A DNA stretch of 64,000 bases from Rhodococcus rhodochrous (GCF_014854695.1 NZ_CP027559.1:56168-120167), one strand, 5' to 3'. Shown: positions 7,720 through 17,235, counted from the stretch's first letter. The notes: generated from the letters alone by a model not told the origin. Numbers and translations: made by a program.

Positions 7720-9129
7720 ATGGCGTCACCGCAGCTTTCGACGAGCAGCCCTGCGACCACCGACTCTCCGCCGATTCCGCAACCTCGATGGAGACTGCCG
7801 CTGGTGGGTGATCTGCTCAGCATCGATGTGGCCAAGCCGGTTCAGCGTGAGATGCAGATGGCGCAGGAACTCGGTGGGATCTTCGAACGCAAGATCCTCC
7901 AGCACCGGTTGATCGTGGTCTCCGGCGCCGACCTGGTGCGGGAGGTCAACGACGAGGAGAAGTGGGCGAAGTTCCTCGGTAAGCCGCTGCGCAAGCTTCG
8001 TGTCATCGCCGGCGACGGACTGTTCACCGCGTTCAACTCCGAACCGAACTGGAGCAAGGCCCACAATATCCTCGGTCCGGGCTTCAGCCAGGCCGCGATG
8101 CGTGGCTATCACGACTCGATGCTCACCGTCGTCGACCGGCTGGTCGACAGTTGGGACAGCGCAGCGGCGGGCGGTGAGTATGTGGACGTGCCGAAGAGCA
8201 TGACGTCGCTGACCTTCGACGTCATCGGCCGCTGCGGTTTCGGCTACGACTTCGACTCGTTCGGCCGCACCGAGCCCGATCCGTTCATCGAGGCGATGAG
8301 CCGGGCGCTCGAGTACATCAACCGCTCGTCGAACGACATCCCGATCCTGCGGGCCCTGTTCGGCCGCGCGGCGCGTGAGCAGCACGAACGCGATATCGCG
8401 CTGATGCAGGCCACGGTCGATCGCATCGTCGAGGAGCGGATGCGCTCCGGTGAGCAGCACGGCGATCTGCTGGACCTGATGATGCACACCGTCGATCCCG
8501 ATACCGGCGAGCAGCTCAGTCCGGAGTCGATCCGCAATCAGGTGCTGACCTTCCTGGTCGCGGGTAACGAGACCACTGCGGCCACCCTGGGGTTCGCGGT
8601 CCATTTCCTGAGCCGACATCCCGAGGTGGTGGCGAAGGCACGGGCCGAGATCGCCGAGGTCGTCGGTGCCGACGGCCGGATCGGGTACGAGCAGGTCGCC
8701 AAGCTGCGGTATGTGCGGCGGGTGGTGGATGAGACGCTGCGGTTGTGGCCGGCGGCCCCGGGTTATTTCCGCAAGGTGCGCGGTGAGACCACCCTCGGCG
8801 GACGGAGGCTGCCGAAGGGTTCGTGGGTGTTCGTGCTGCTGCCGCAGCTGCACCGCGACCCGCTGTGGGGTGACGACCCCGAGCGGTTCGACCCGGATCG
8901 GTTCGAGCCCGAGGCCGTGCGGAAGCGTCCGGCGCACATCTTCAAGCCGTGGGGGACCGGGATCCGGGCGTGTATCGGTCGTCAGTTCGCGTTGCACGAG
9001 GCGGTGCTCACGCTCGCGGCGTTGATCCGGCGGTACGACTTCGCTCCGGAGCCGGGTTACGAGCTCGACGTGCATGAGGCGATCACTCTCAAGCCGCGGG
9101 GGTTGAAGGTCCGGCTCTCGCGTCGGTGA
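7720..9129 (+). CDS. Cytochrome P450, CYP102-like heme domain without reductase
   Basis: 469 residues from the ATG at 7720; an upstream GTG would add about 30 unconserved residues. Landmarks: an I-helix oxygen-activation motif FLVAGNETTAA near residue 288 (Asn where BM3 has His), the ExxR motif VVDETLRLWPAAP near 340, and the heme loop FKPWGTGIRACIGRQFALHE near 418 with its cysteine ligand. The sequence around and after the heme loop (LHEAVLTLAALIRRYDF, LKPRGL) strongly resembles the heme domain of P450 BM3. The protein stops where BM3 continues into FAD/FMN reductase, so it needs separate redox partners, and none is encoded nearby. Fatty-acid-type hydroxylation is plausible by similarity only. 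Confidence 0.85.
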   Translation: MASPQLSTSSPATTDSPPIPQPRWRLPLVGDLLSIDVAKPVQREMQMAQELGGIFERKILQHRLIVVSGADLVREVNDEEKWAKFLGKPLRKLRVIAGDGLFTAFNSEPNWSKAHNILGPGFSQAAMRGYHDSMLTVVDRLVDSWDSAAAGGEYVDVPKSMTSLTFDVIGRCGFGYDFDSFGRTEPDPFIEAMSRALEYINRSSNDIPILRALFGRAAREQHERDIALMQATVDRIVEERMRSGEQHGDLLDLMMHTVDPDTGEQLSPESIRNQVLTFLVAGNETTAATLGFAVHFLSRHPEVVAKARAEIAEVVGADGRIGYEQVAKLRYVRRVVDETLRLWPAAPGYFRKVRGETTLGGRRLPKGSWVFVLLPQLHRDPLWGDDPERFDPDRFEPEAVRKRPAHIFKPWGTGIRACIGRQFALHEAVLTLAALIRRYDFAPEPGYELDVHEAITLKPRGLKVRLSRR

Positions 9130-9202
9130 TGGGTGCGGCCGACAGGTAGGTTCCCCCTGGGCAGCAGTACTGTGCCCACAGTTCGGGGAAGGTTATAAGT
9201 TA

Positions 9203-10258
9203 ATGGTGATTCTCAATGAGTGGCATCTGGTCGAGACGTTGGTCGACGGCGAGATGTCCGTGGTCAGCTGTGGCGGCACGGTCAAGGAGTGGGCGTCGGT
9301 GACCCGACATGTTCAGCCGGCCCCGGATCTGCCGGTCACGCCGATCATCGACGAGGTTGTTCGCACTCGTCGGCCGGTCAGGATCGATGTGCGCTCGCGT
9401 AAGGGGGCGCAGAAGGCGTTTCACATCGAGGTACTGCCTGTTCTCGGTCCCAGCGGGGAGGCGCACGGTGTCCAGGTGTGGGTGGGTGAGCCCGGCCGGG
9501 TTCCCGGCCCACCTCGCATTGCAGCGGGGATTGCGTGGAGTCTCGAGCGGATGGTGATCGGGCAGACGGTCGAAGCATCGATGATGTCCGGGGTGTTGCC
9601 CGAGGATCACGTGCCGGAGCGGACTCCTGCGGAGTACATCGCCAAGGCGGTGAAGTTCGACGATTCGGCGTCGTTGTTCGAGCTGGGCATCGACCCGGTG
9701 CACGGTCGCCGGTGGGAGGCTCCGATGTCGGTTCTGCACGCCGATGGTCGGGTGATGCGCTGGTATTGCTGGGGCAAGGGCCGCACCGATCCGGGCAACG
9801 TTGGATTGCGGCTGCTGTGGCACGACGTCTCCGACACGACGACGCCGGAGTTGCCGACGTTGAGTGAGCTGGGCATGCAGGAGATGCTGCGATCGGCGGG
9901 GGTCTACACCGGCGTCTTCGCCGCCGACCTCGCTGTGTTGACGATGTGGCTGCCCGATGCCCCGCCGTGGGTGGCCTGGCGAAACATCAAAGGTGGAAAC
10001 GAGATCGTGCATCCCGACGACCGGCATGTGCTGGCCGATGCGCTGGCAACGTTTCGTTCGGGGGATACCGCCGCTCGGTGTGTCCGCGCTCGTCTGCGTT
10101 CCGAATCGGGATGGCGGACAGCGCAATTGTCGATCAGCCCGTATCCCGGTCCGCTCAGCGACCGTCTGGTACTCGTTCAGATTTCAACGATGTCGGACGA
10201 ATTCGATTCGGCCACAGAGAATTTTCAGGGCTCCGATCAGGGGTCGTCGGGCGGGTAG
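9203..10258 (+). CDS. PAS-like sensory protein, actinobacteria-specific
   Basis: 351 residues; GGGAAGG about 10 bases before the ATG is the ribosome site. Two PAS-like alpha/beta segments can be suspected: residues about 30-110 (IDEVVRTRRPVRIDV then FHIEVLPVLGPSGEAHGVQV) and about 240-345, whose IVHPDDRHVLADAL and SGWRTAQLSISPY are typical PAS-fold motifs. No kinase, cyclase, GGDEF or DNA-binding output domain is present, so it likely senses a ligand or acts through a partner. It starts 73 bases after the P450 gene on the same strand and may be co-transcribed. Confidence 0.55.
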   Translation: MVILNEWHLVETLVDGEMSVVSCGGTVKEWASVTRHVQPAPDLPVTPIIDEVVRTRRPVRIDVRSRKGAQKAFHIEVLPVLGPSGEAHGVQVWVGEPGRVPGPPRIAAGIAWSLERMVIGQTVEASMMSGVLPEDHVPERTPAEYIAKAVKFDDSASLFELGIDPVHGRRWEAPMSVLHADGRVMRWYCWGKGRTDPGNVGLRLLWHDVSDTTTPELPTLSELGMQEMLRSAGVYTGVFAADLAVLTMWLPDAPPWVAWRNIKGGNEIVHPDDRHVLADALATFRSGDTAARCVRARLRSESGWRTAQLSISPYPGPLSDRLVLVQISTMSDEFDSATENFQGSDQGSSGG

Positions 10259-10474
10259 GTTGGTCCCGGACTCGTGGGCGTGATCTGGTAATTTGTCTTC
10301 CGCGTCCCCGCCCGTGGGGATTTCCCGGGGCCTGTTCACTCGGCCTCGGATGCAGCACAGCCGGTTTCGGCCGCTTCCGCATGCCTGCGTGAGGTGGGCT
10401 GCTATCTCCGCGGGGGGAGCTCAGACGTGGTTATCCGTACTTTGCGTGCGTCGACACAAGGTGTGTCGCGCGTG

Positions 10475-10921
10475 TCAGACGGGCGCGCCAGGCGGTCGGG
10501 TTCGGGTCCGTTCGTAGGCGGCACGGATCTCTGCTGTGTCCACTCCCAGTGCTCGAGCGAGCCCGTCGGCTACCGGCTCGCGCAGCGATGTTTCCCCCAG
10601 CTCGAGGCTGCTGAGCGATGCCGTGGAGATGCCGACTTGCAGCGCCAGCTGGGGCTGAGTCAGGCCGGCCTGGACGCGCAGATCGCCCAGGTACCGCTCG
10701 TGCGGGGGGATGCGCACCAGCTCGGACATCGGAACATCGAGCGCGGCAGTGACACGGGCCAGACGGTCCACCTGCGGGGTGGCTTGCCCGGATTCCCAGG
10801 CGCGCACGGCGGCCACGCTCACTTCGGCGAACCTCGCCAGGTCGCCACGGGTGTAACCCTTCTTCGTCCGCAGCTCGATCAGCCTCTCCCGGTCGAATCC
10901 CCGAAGAGGCCGTCTTGTCAT
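10475..10921 (-). CDS. XRE-family regulator with two helix-turn-helix domains
   Basis: 148 residues from the ATG at 10921 (GGAAAGG eight bases upstream; 10945 is an alternative). Two XRE domains lie in tandem: residues about 9-65 (LIELRTKKGYTRGDLARFAE, VSVAAVRAWESGQATP) and about 78-130 (LRVQAGLTQPQLALQVGIS, SLSSLELGETSLRE). Double-HTH cytoplasmic regulators of this kind usually repress their own promoter and a divergent operon. The gene is divergent from the transfer operon that starts at 11459, so control of that operon is plausible. No ligand-binding domain is visible. Confidence 0.75.
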   Translation of the reverse strand: MTRRPLRGFDRERLIELRTKKGYTRGDLARFAEVSVAAVRAWESGQATPQVDRLARVTAALDVPMSELVRIPPHERYLGDLRVQAGLTQPQLALQVGISTASLSSLELGETSLREPVADGLARALGVDTAEIRAAYERTRTRPPGAPV

Positions 10922-11458
10922 GCCCCAAACCTTTCCACGAGGCATAACAGTGCCCTACAGAATGGCTTGCGTCATCTTCCACCGGAATAGATTTTGATGT
11001 AGTCTTCTGGAATAGAGTTTCATCGACGGATCTTGTGGCGAAGGGGGTAGCGATCGGCTGAGCCGAGGGGAAGCGCCTGGCCGGCAACCAGCGCGAGCCA
11101 CGGTGAAGCCACCGGCAAAAGGGAAACCCCGGACACGTGTCAGTGATTGGCGTCGGTGTCACGTATCCGGGGTTGAACCACCTACGTAACAACCCATCCG
11201 GGCTGACTACGCAAGCTCGGGCACCAGGTCACTACGGACGAGAGCCCACTTCCTTGTCGGGCGCTGCTGCTCTGGCGTTACTCGACTGTGCGCGCCGGCA
11301 GCAGCGTTCCCGCACCTAGCCGGCGCTGCCGACACGTGCACAAGCGGACTACCTCCCCTGTGGTGACCACCCGATCTTCTCGGCCCTGACGGATCCCTGT
11401 CTCGCTCAGGTCCTTCACGCATTCGGGATTCGATTCATTCGCAGGAAAGGCGAGGCAC
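10922..11458. other. Divergent regulatory region and long leader of the transfer operon
   Basis: 537 bases without a supported gene between the XRE regulator and the first gene of the mating operon. It holds the long hairpin at 11125-11174 and, before it (about 11041-11120), a run of short complementary segments (for example GCGCCTGG...CCAGCGC around 11067-11088) suggesting folded RNA. A good ribosome site (AGGAAAGGCGAGG) precedes the ATG at 11459. Promoters for both directions must lie here but no clear -10/-35 pair stands out. Confidence 0.45.
11125..11174 (+). promoter_or_regulatory. 15-bp stem hairpin in leader of transfer operon
   Basis: AACCCCGGACACGTG (11125-11139) pairs with CACGTATCCGGGGTT (11160-11174) with one mismatch and a 20-base loop. 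No T run follows, so it is not a standard terminator. It lies 285 bases before the first gene and just after a segment that can also fold, suggesting a structured leader RNA or a dyad operator. I cannot match it to a known riboswitch family. Confidence 0.45.
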
Positions 11459-12733
11459 ATGTCCGTATCCAACGAAGATCAGCTGGTTTCCGGCACCGGC
11501 AGACACCGGCGCCGCCGAACGACCAGTGCGGTGCTCAGCACCGCGACTCTGGCACCGGCGGCAGCAGGGTTGCTCATTGCCTTCGCGCCGACGGCAGCAG
11601 CAGCGCCGACCGACGACTCCGGCGGTGGACAGGCGGGCATCACGTCCCCGCCGCAGTCCGGTGGGGGACAGGCGGGCATCACCTCCACGCCACCGTCGAC
11701 TTCTGCTCCTGGACCCTCGGCTCCTGATCCGCAGCCTGCCGAGAACTTCTGGGTAGCGCCTCCGGCCGAGTACAACCGCGGCACCCGCGCCTACAACCCA
11801 CAGACCGGCGGTGGTGTGTCAATGGCGCAGTACAACGGCTATTCGGGCGGCGACAACTCCGGCTACTCCGGTTACAGCGTTCCTGCTCCGCAGGCGCCGG
11901 TCGTGCTGGAAGGCCCGACCCTGCCGATCGAGGCTCCGGTCAACAAGATGCGTTTCGGCCGGGTGATCTTCGACCAGCCGAACTGGGTCTCGGACGTCGA
12001 TGCCGACAAGACCAACCGCACGACCGCAGTGGTCGAGGCGATGGTCACCGACTACCACCGGTCGACCGGCATGGAGACCGAAGAAGCCGAGAAGATCGCA
12101 TCTGCTCAGGTGGCGGGCACGGCAGTCGGCGCTGGCGCCGGGTTCGTCACCGGTTGCACCGCCGTCGGTATCCCGACGGCTCTGGTCGCGTCCACGGCTG
12201 CGGGTATCGCCGGAGCTGCTGCGGGCACGATGGTGCCCGTCCCGATTCCGGGCGTAGCCCCAATCACCTCCGGTGTTGCCGCCACAGCCGCTGGTGCAGC
12301 GGGTGGCTTTGCGGCCGGATGCGCGGTCGGCGGCACGATCGGCGCGGTCGGTGGTGGCCTGGCCGGGTACGGGGTCGGCACAGCCTACGGCGCGGGCGAG
12401 GACGCCACGCCCATCGAGACCGAGGTGCCCGACATCGAGGCCGAACAGGTCACCGAACAGGTCGACACCACGCTCGCGCAGTGGTCGGAAGACCCCATCG
12501 GAGCGGCTGCTGTCGATGCCGTGCAGACCTTCGCCACCGAGACCGCACCTGCGATCGATGAGCAGGTCCGCGACTTCGTCCAGGCACAGCCCGGTGGTGG
12601 GCAGGTCATCGAGCAGGTCGACCAGGCACTCGACTCGTTCTTCACCGACGCGACGCCGGGGCTGGCATCGCGCCTGGTCAGCGAGGCGGTCGGTTTGGGT
12701 CTCGGCACGCCCGCTCCGGCAGTCGACGCCTGA
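11459..12733 (+). CDS. Secreted/membrane protein of transfer operon, Gly/Ala-rich hydrophobic core
   Basis: 424 residues; first gene of the operon, with a strong AGGAAAGGCGAGG ribosome site. A signal peptide (basic RHRRRRTT start, hydrophobic segment to about residue 48, cut after AAAA) is followed by a Gly/Pro/Ser linker with a repeated SGGGQAGIT unit. A conserved middle (about 160-215) precedes a strikingly Gly/Ala-rich hydrophobic stretch (about 220-315, several TAAGAAGG-like units with glycine-zipper character). The acidic C-terminus is predicted helical. Similar proteins in rhodococci are annotated only as 'insoluble domain' proteins. A role in the envelope part of the mating channel is inferred from position. 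Confidence 0.6.
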   Translation: MSVSNEDQLVSGTGRHRRRRTTSAVLSTATLAPAAAGLLIAFAPTAAAAPTDDSGGGQAGITSPPQSGGGQAGITSTPPSTSAPGPSAPDPQPAENFWVAPPAEYNRGTRAYNPQTGGGVSMAQYNGYSGGDNSGYSGYSVPAPQAPVVLEGPTLPIEAPVNKMRFGRVIFDQPNWVSDVDADKTNRTTAVVEAMVTDYHRSTGMETEEAEKIASAQVAGTAVGAGAGFVTGCTAVGIPTALVASTAAGIAGAAAGTMVPVPIPGVAPITSGVAATAAGAAGGFAAGCAVGGTIGAVGGGLAGYGVGTAYGAGEDATPIETEVPDIEAEQVTEQVDTTLAQWSEDPIGAAAVDAVQTFATETAPAIDEQVRDFVQAQPGGGQVIEQVDQALDSFFTDATPGLASRLVSEAVGLGLGTPAPAVDA

Positions 12734-12759
12734 GTCCAGTCGAAGAGGGAGACGAACCG

Positions 12760-13500
12760 ATGAAGCGGAACGACCGAGCGAACTCATCTCGGGTGCTCGA
12801 TGCGACCGCACCTCGCACCCGCATGGTTCGGGAGTCGGTGCCGGTGTCGGTACCGGCGGCCGAAGAGCGCTTTTCCTCCGGGAGAACCGCGTCCGCCCGT
12901 GAGTCGGCGTCTCGAGTGGTCGCGGCGGCCGATGCCGGTCGCCGCGCCACTCACCCGACCGCACAGGTGAGCACGCGTCGCCCTGTCGGGAAGGGACTGA
13001 CCTATGCCGGTCTCGGTCTCGTGGCCGTGGGCGTCGTGGGACTGGCCGGCTGGGGCATTACCGCTCTCGTCGGCGGCGGTGACGACGCCGCGGACTTCGG
13101 TGGCCTGGTCCCGGACACTGCGACCGCGGCGCCGACCGCGGCCGCGGCCGCGGCAGATGATCCGTGCTCACCGGGCGAGGGTGACCAACTCTCCGGCGAA
13201 GGGGTGATCGCTGCGCTCGAACACCGCTATTACCTGCTGCGTTCGGGTGAGTTGGTACGGGAGTTGATGGCCCCTGATGCACCGTTGCCCGACGCGGCAA
13301 TGATCCAGCAAGGCATCGACACCGTGCCGCTGGGGACCACGCACTGCCTCGAGGTCACGGCCATCGGGCCGAACACCTACAGCGCGCAGATCACCGAGGT
13401 CCGCCCGGATCGGCGCAACGAGTTCAAACAGCGGATCACAACGACCACGGCCGAGGACGGCCGAGTGATGATCCGCTCCATCGAAGAGGTCGGGGCATGA
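12760..13500 (+). CDS. Single-TM membrane protein of transfer operon
   Basis: 246 residues. A basic, disordered cytoplasmic N-terminus (about 1-80), one membrane helix (about 83-105, LTYAGLGLVAVGVVGLAGWG), an Ala/Thr-rich linker and a C-terminal extracellular domain (about 130-246) starting at a Cys (DDPCSPGEG), with a second Cys at THCLEV, possibly a disulphide. The C-terminal part has the alpha+beta look of NTF2-like domains seen in conjugation proteins, but the family assignment is tentative. It follows the first gene by 26 bases and overlaps the cutinase-like gene by 4 bp (ATGA). Confidence 0.55.
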   Translation: MKRNDRANSSRVLDATAPRTRMVRESVPVSVPAAEERFSSGRTASARESASRVVAAADAGRRATHPTAQVSTRRPVGKGLTYAGLGLVAVGVVGLAGWGITALVGGGDDAADFGGLVPDTATAAPTAAAAAADDPCSPGEGDQLSGEGVIAALEHRYYLLRSGELVRELMAPDAPLPDAAMIQQGIDTVPLGTTHCLEVTAIGPNTYSAQITEVRPDRRNEFKQRITTTTAEDGRVMIRSIEEVGA

Positions 13501-15476
13501 GGAATGCAAGTCTCGCTCTGGCAGCGGCAGCAGTGACCGCCGCGGCCGCGGTGAGCACACCGACGGTTGCTCATGCAGCGGAAACGAACGGATGCGCGCG
13601 CACGATCGCGCTCATGATTCCCGGCACGACGGAAACGTCCGCTCATGCTGATCCGACCGTGCCGACGGGCATGCTCGCGGCGGTCGGTGACGCACTCGAG
13701 CAACGGTTCGGCAAGAACCTCGACGTGGTGTACGTGCCGTATCCGGGCGAGGCGTTCTTCAACGGCACGTCCTATGCCGAATCGAAGTCCCGGGGCGACA
13801 AAGCGGCAGCAGAGTTGATGGAGCGGTGCCCGTCGTCGAAGTACCTCATCGCCGGGTACAGCCAGGGCGCGCAGATCGGCAACGATCTGGCCGTCAACAT
13901 CGGCCACGGTCTCGGCCCGGTCACTCCGCAGCAGGTCAAGGCGGTGATTCTGCTCGCCAATCCGAAGCGGGGCACTGAGGGCGCAACGTTGATCGGCCCG
14001 CCCCTGAGCGGTCAGGGCATCGCTGGGCCGGCCCCGGAAGGGTTCGGCAAGCTCGCGGGCAAGGTGTTCGACATCTGCCACCCGGACGATGCGTACTGCA
14101 ACACCGATGGTCAGTCGACGCCGTTCCTGGCGTCTCTGGGCCGGATCATCGCCAATCCGCCGGGAGCGGTCGATGTCTCTGCCGAACTTGCCTCGACTGC
14201 ATCACCCCAGACTCCGACGATCACCGGCACGTCGACAGTGGCGCAATCCTCCCTGGTCGATGAGCTGTCCTCGCCGGGGACCTGGCGCAACGCGGATCTG
14301 TCGGCGGTGTTCGGGGCAGCCTCGCAACTGGCCGAGTCGGTGTCTTCGCTCGATGCCGCTGGTCCGACGTCGACCACCTCGGCGGCGAACATCGCCCGCA
14401 TGACGCAGCAGGCGCGGCTGGTGTCGGAGACTTTGACGCCGGTCGACCAGGCGCGAGAGTGGATCGACAGCAATCCGGGCGCGCGTGAGACGTTCACCTC
14501 GGCTCCCGAGGGATCGCCGGAGGCGACGACGGCGGGCGTGCTCGACATGCTCGAGCAGGTCGATGTCCCGGCAGTGTTGTCGGCCGCCGAAGCGGTGACC
14601 GGCGTGAGCACGGCGTTGCTTGAGTCCCGGGCCTCGGGTGAGTCGGTCGATGTGTCGACGCTGGCAGGGTCGGCAGATGCGCTGGTCGCGGGTCTGTCGC
14701 CGTTGGCGGCCTCAGGTCCTGTGGAGTTGCGGACGGCAACGCAGGTGCTTTCGGTGGCCAAGCCGACGACGATCATCAATCAACTGCTGGGCGTCGTCTC
14801 CGGCGTGACTTCGGTCGACTATCCGGCGGTGGCAGCCGGGTTGCAGCAGATTCCGATCAAGATTGCCACCGGCGATGTGCACGGGGCGCACGCGGTCGCG
14901 GGGGATCTGAACAATCAGCTCTCCCCGCTGGTGAAGATGGCTGCCGGGGTGGATTTCAAGACACTCTCGCGGCTGGTGGCGATGGTTCCGGACCCGTCCG
15001 GCACGGCCGCAATCGCCGCGCTGGTGCTTGATCTGCTCGGCAACGTCGATGTGATCCGCTTGGCCCGCAATGTCGGTGAGATTCAGGAAATCGCCTGGTC
15101 GGTGGCCGAAAGCGGGAACGTGCTCGAGCTGTCTCGGCTGATGCCGGTGGCGGTGGAGCTGGCGCAGGTGGCTCTCGGCGTGCTCACCCCGGGCCTGAAG
15201 ATGAGTCCCGATCAACTGCACGATCCGGGCGATCCGATCGGCTCGCTGATGGCGGTGCAGGCACAGGACAGTGATCTGGCCGGCCTGGGCCAATCGGTGA
15301 TGACGCTGGCGAGTAGTGACGGTGCGGCCGAGCTGGGGCAGCTGGTGGCCGAAGGATTCACCGCGGCGAGTTTCTACGCCTCGAATTCGCACATTGCGTA
15401 TCCGAGCTGGTCCCCGGATGGGAGGGACAACGCGATCGACACGATGGTGAAGGTTTTCGCCAAGGCGATTGGCTGA
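13497..15476 (+). CDS. Secreted cutinase-family hydrolase with long C-terminal extension
   Basis: 659 residues. A signal peptide ends near AHAAE (about residue 28). Residues 35-210 form an alpha/beta-hydrolase of the cutinase family: nucleophile elbow YLIAGYSQGAQIGND (Ser near 122), followed by the Asp/His region DICHPDDAYCNTDG. Actinobacterial cutinase-like proteins hydrolyse esters of lipids or cell-wall mycolates. The remaining 430 residues are Ala/Ser/Val-rich and helical, far longer than in ordinary cutinases (about 220 residues). Its place inside a transfer operon suggests remodelling of the mycolate outer layer for mating; that is inference. Overlaps the preceding gene by ATGA. Confidence 0.75.
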   Translation: MRNASLALAAAAVTAAAAVSTPTVAHAAETNGCARTIALMIPGTTETSAHADPTVPTGMLAAVGDALEQRFGKNLDVVYVPYPGEAFFNGTSYAESKSRGDKAAAELMERCPSSKYLIAGYSQGAQIGNDLAVNIGHGLGPVTPQQVKAVILLANPKRGTEGATLIGPPLSGQGIAGPAPEGFGKLAGKVFDICHPDDAYCNTDGQSTPFLASLGRIIANPPGAVDVSAELASTASPQTPTITGTSTVAQSSLVDELSSPGTWRNADLSAVFGAASQLAESVSSLDAAGPTSTTSAANIARMTQQARLVSETLTPVDQAREWIDSNPGARETFTSAPEGSPEATTAGVLDMLEQVDVPAVLSAAEAVTGVSTALLESRASGESVDVSTLAGSADALVAGLSPLAASGPVELRTATQVLSVAKPTTIINQLLGVVSGVTSVDYPAVAAGLQQIPIKIATGDVHGAHAVAGDLNNQLSPLVKMAAGVDFKTLSRLVAMVPDPSGTAAIAALVLDLLGNVDVIRLARNVGEIQEIAWSVAESGNVLELSRLMPVAVELAQVALGVLTPGLKMSPDQLHDPGDPIGSLMAVQAQDSDLAGLGQSVMTLASSDGAAELGQLVAEGFTAASFYASNSHIAYPSWSPDGRDNAIDTMVKVFAKAIG

Positions 15477-15630
15477 CGCCGGGCGGTCCTGGTCAGCGGG
15501 TGGTGCCGCTGCCAGGACCGGGAGCCTTCCACTAACGCGGCATCCGACCTCGGGCGGGCGGATGCGAAGTCACTCACGTGCATGGCCTGGGCGGGCTAGC
15601 GACAAGCACTCATGCAAAGGGGGTGAGGAC

Positions 15631-17235
15631 GTGGCTTCTTCGACGACGAAAATTTCGCTGGCAGCCAGCGTCGTGGCCCTGATGGGTGCGCTGGTGATGT
15701 GCGGCAGCGACAATCCCGATCCGGACAACTGCCTGCCGACGCAGGGTGTGTCCCGGTCACCGAACAGCCTGCGTGCTGCCACCGGCAAGAAGGTGCAGCC
15801 GATGGTCACCGGCACCTACACGTTCACCTCCGGTTTCGGCCCGCGCTGGGGTACCTCGCACAACGGCATCGACCTGGCAGCACCGATCGGTACACCCTTC
15901 TCTGCACCGATCGACGGAATCGTTGTCGCGGCAGGAGATTCCGGCGCGAGCGATGAGAACGGTTTCGACAACTGGATCATCGTCGACTCGGCCACCGCGG
16001 ACGGGTCGACCATTTCGACGGTCTACGGGCACATGTTCCCGGACGGTGTTCTCGTCTCCGTCGGTGACGAGGTGCGCGCCGGGGATCTGATCGGTCTGGT
16101 CGGCAACGCCGGAGGTTCGACCGGACCGCACCTGCATTTCGAGGTCTGGCCCGGGGGCCGACTCGACGGTGGATCTGCGATCGACCCGATGCCGTGGCTG
16201 GCCGATGCGGCTGAACTCGACGCCCCGCAACAGCGTCCGACCTCGCCGAATGTGCAGCTGGTCGCGGCCGAGACTTCGCTCGGTGCCGGCTGCACCGGCC
16301 TGACGCGCCCCGGCGGACGCTCCCTCGCGCCGGGATCGGTCCCCGAGGAGTTCCGGGAGTGGATCGTCAAGGCGGCTCAGACCTGCGAGGCGATCGATGC
16401 TCCTTTGCTGGCCTCCCAGCTCTACGCCGAGAACCAGTTCCGCTACGGCCCCTCCTCGCCGGTGTCTCCGGCGGGGGCACGCGGGCCGGGACAGTTCATG
16501 CCCGCGACCTGGGCCTCGATCGGTCAGGACTATGACGGTGACGGCGTGGCCGACGTGAATTCCATCGGTGACTCGGTGATGGCCATGGCCGACTACGACT
16601 GCCAGATGTGGGAGCAGACGCAGCAGTGGCTCCGCGAGGGAAAAGTCTCAGGTGACGGCACCGAGTTGATGCTCTCGGCCTACAACTGCGGGCCGGGCAA
16701 CACACTCGCTTCCGGCGGGGTGTGCGGCAACGCGGAGACCACGAGCTACGTCCGCACTATCCTGGCCGGCCGCGCTGACTTCGCCGGTGTCGACCAGCCT
16801 CGGCCGCCGTCGGTGAGCGGTTCGCGGGTGGTCGATGCAGCACTCGGATGGCTGGGCACCGATTACGCCTGGGGCGGCGGGGATGCCACCGGCCCGACTC
16901 GCGGCATCGCCGATGGCGGTGTCGCCGATGAGCACGGCGACCACAACAAGGTCGGCTTCGACTGCTCGGGCCTGGTCGTGTACGCGGTGGCGCAGGCGAC
17001 GGACGGAAGAATTGTTCTGCCACACCAAGACTCCGCTCAGGTCAACGATCCCCGAGGGACGCCCGTAACCGAGGCGGCGGACTTGCAACCCGGAGACATC
17101 GTGCAGCCCTACCCCGGCCACGTGTGGATCTGGATGGGGGACAACAAAGTTGTCGAAGCACCCCAGTCCGGCGAGAAGGTCCGAATCACCGAATGGACAC
17201 CCCCGAAACATGTCAGAGCCATTCGATTTGGTTGA
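15631..17235 (+). CDS. Three-domain peptidoglycan hydrolase: M23 + lytic transglycosylase-like + NlpC/P60
   Basis: 534 residues from the GTG at 15631, chosen for the AAAGGGGGTGAGG ribosome site directly upstream. An N-terminal signal or membrane anchor (about 5-25, ending MCGS) is followed by an M23 metallopeptidase (about 60-185; zinc ligands in SHNGIDLAAP and HLHFEVW), a soluble lytic-transglycosylase-like domain (about 230-375; catalytic Glu in LYAENQFRYG, then GARGPGQFMPATWA), and an NlpC/P60 cysteine peptidase (about 400-534; Cys in GFDCSGLVVYAV, His in GHVWIW). It could therefore cut both glycan and peptide bonds. In conjugative systems such VirB1-like enzymes open the wall for the channel. 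Confidence 0.88.
   Translation: MASSTTKISLAASVVALMGALVMCGSDNPDPDNCLPTQGVSRSPNSLRAATGKKVQPMVTGTYTFTSGFGPRWGTSHNGIDLAAPIGTPFSAPIDGIVVAAGDSGASDENGFDNWIIVDSATADGSTISTVYGHMFPDGVLVSVGDEVRAGDLIGLVGNAGGSTGPHLHFEVWPGGRLDGGSAIDPMPWLADAAELDAPQQRPTSPNVQLVAAETSLGAGCTGLTRPGGRSLAPGSVPEEFREWIVKAAQTCEAIDAPLLASQLYAENQFRYGPSSPVSPAGARGPGQFMPATWASIGQDYDGDGVADVNSIGDSVMAMADYDCQMWEQTQQWLREGKVSGDGTELMLSAYNCGPGNTLASGGVCGNAETTSYVRTILAGRADFAGVDQPRPPSVSGSRVVDAALGWLGTDYAWGGGDATGPTRGIADGGVADEHGDHNKVGFDCSGLVVYAVAQATDGRIVLPHQDSAQVNDPRGTPVTEAADLQPGDIVQPYPGHVWIWMGDNKVVEAPQSGEKVRITEWTPPKHVRAIRFG

Noticed and set aside
10305..10320. Terminator after the PAS-like gene
   Set aside because: TCCCC/GGGGA stem of only five pairs with a three-T tail; too weak to annotate.
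11041..11120. SAM or c-di-AMP riboswitch
   Set aside because: The CUGGCCGGCAACCAG segment recalls SAM-class riboswitches and the downstream wall genes recall c-di-AMP switches, but other conserved elements of both classes are missing.
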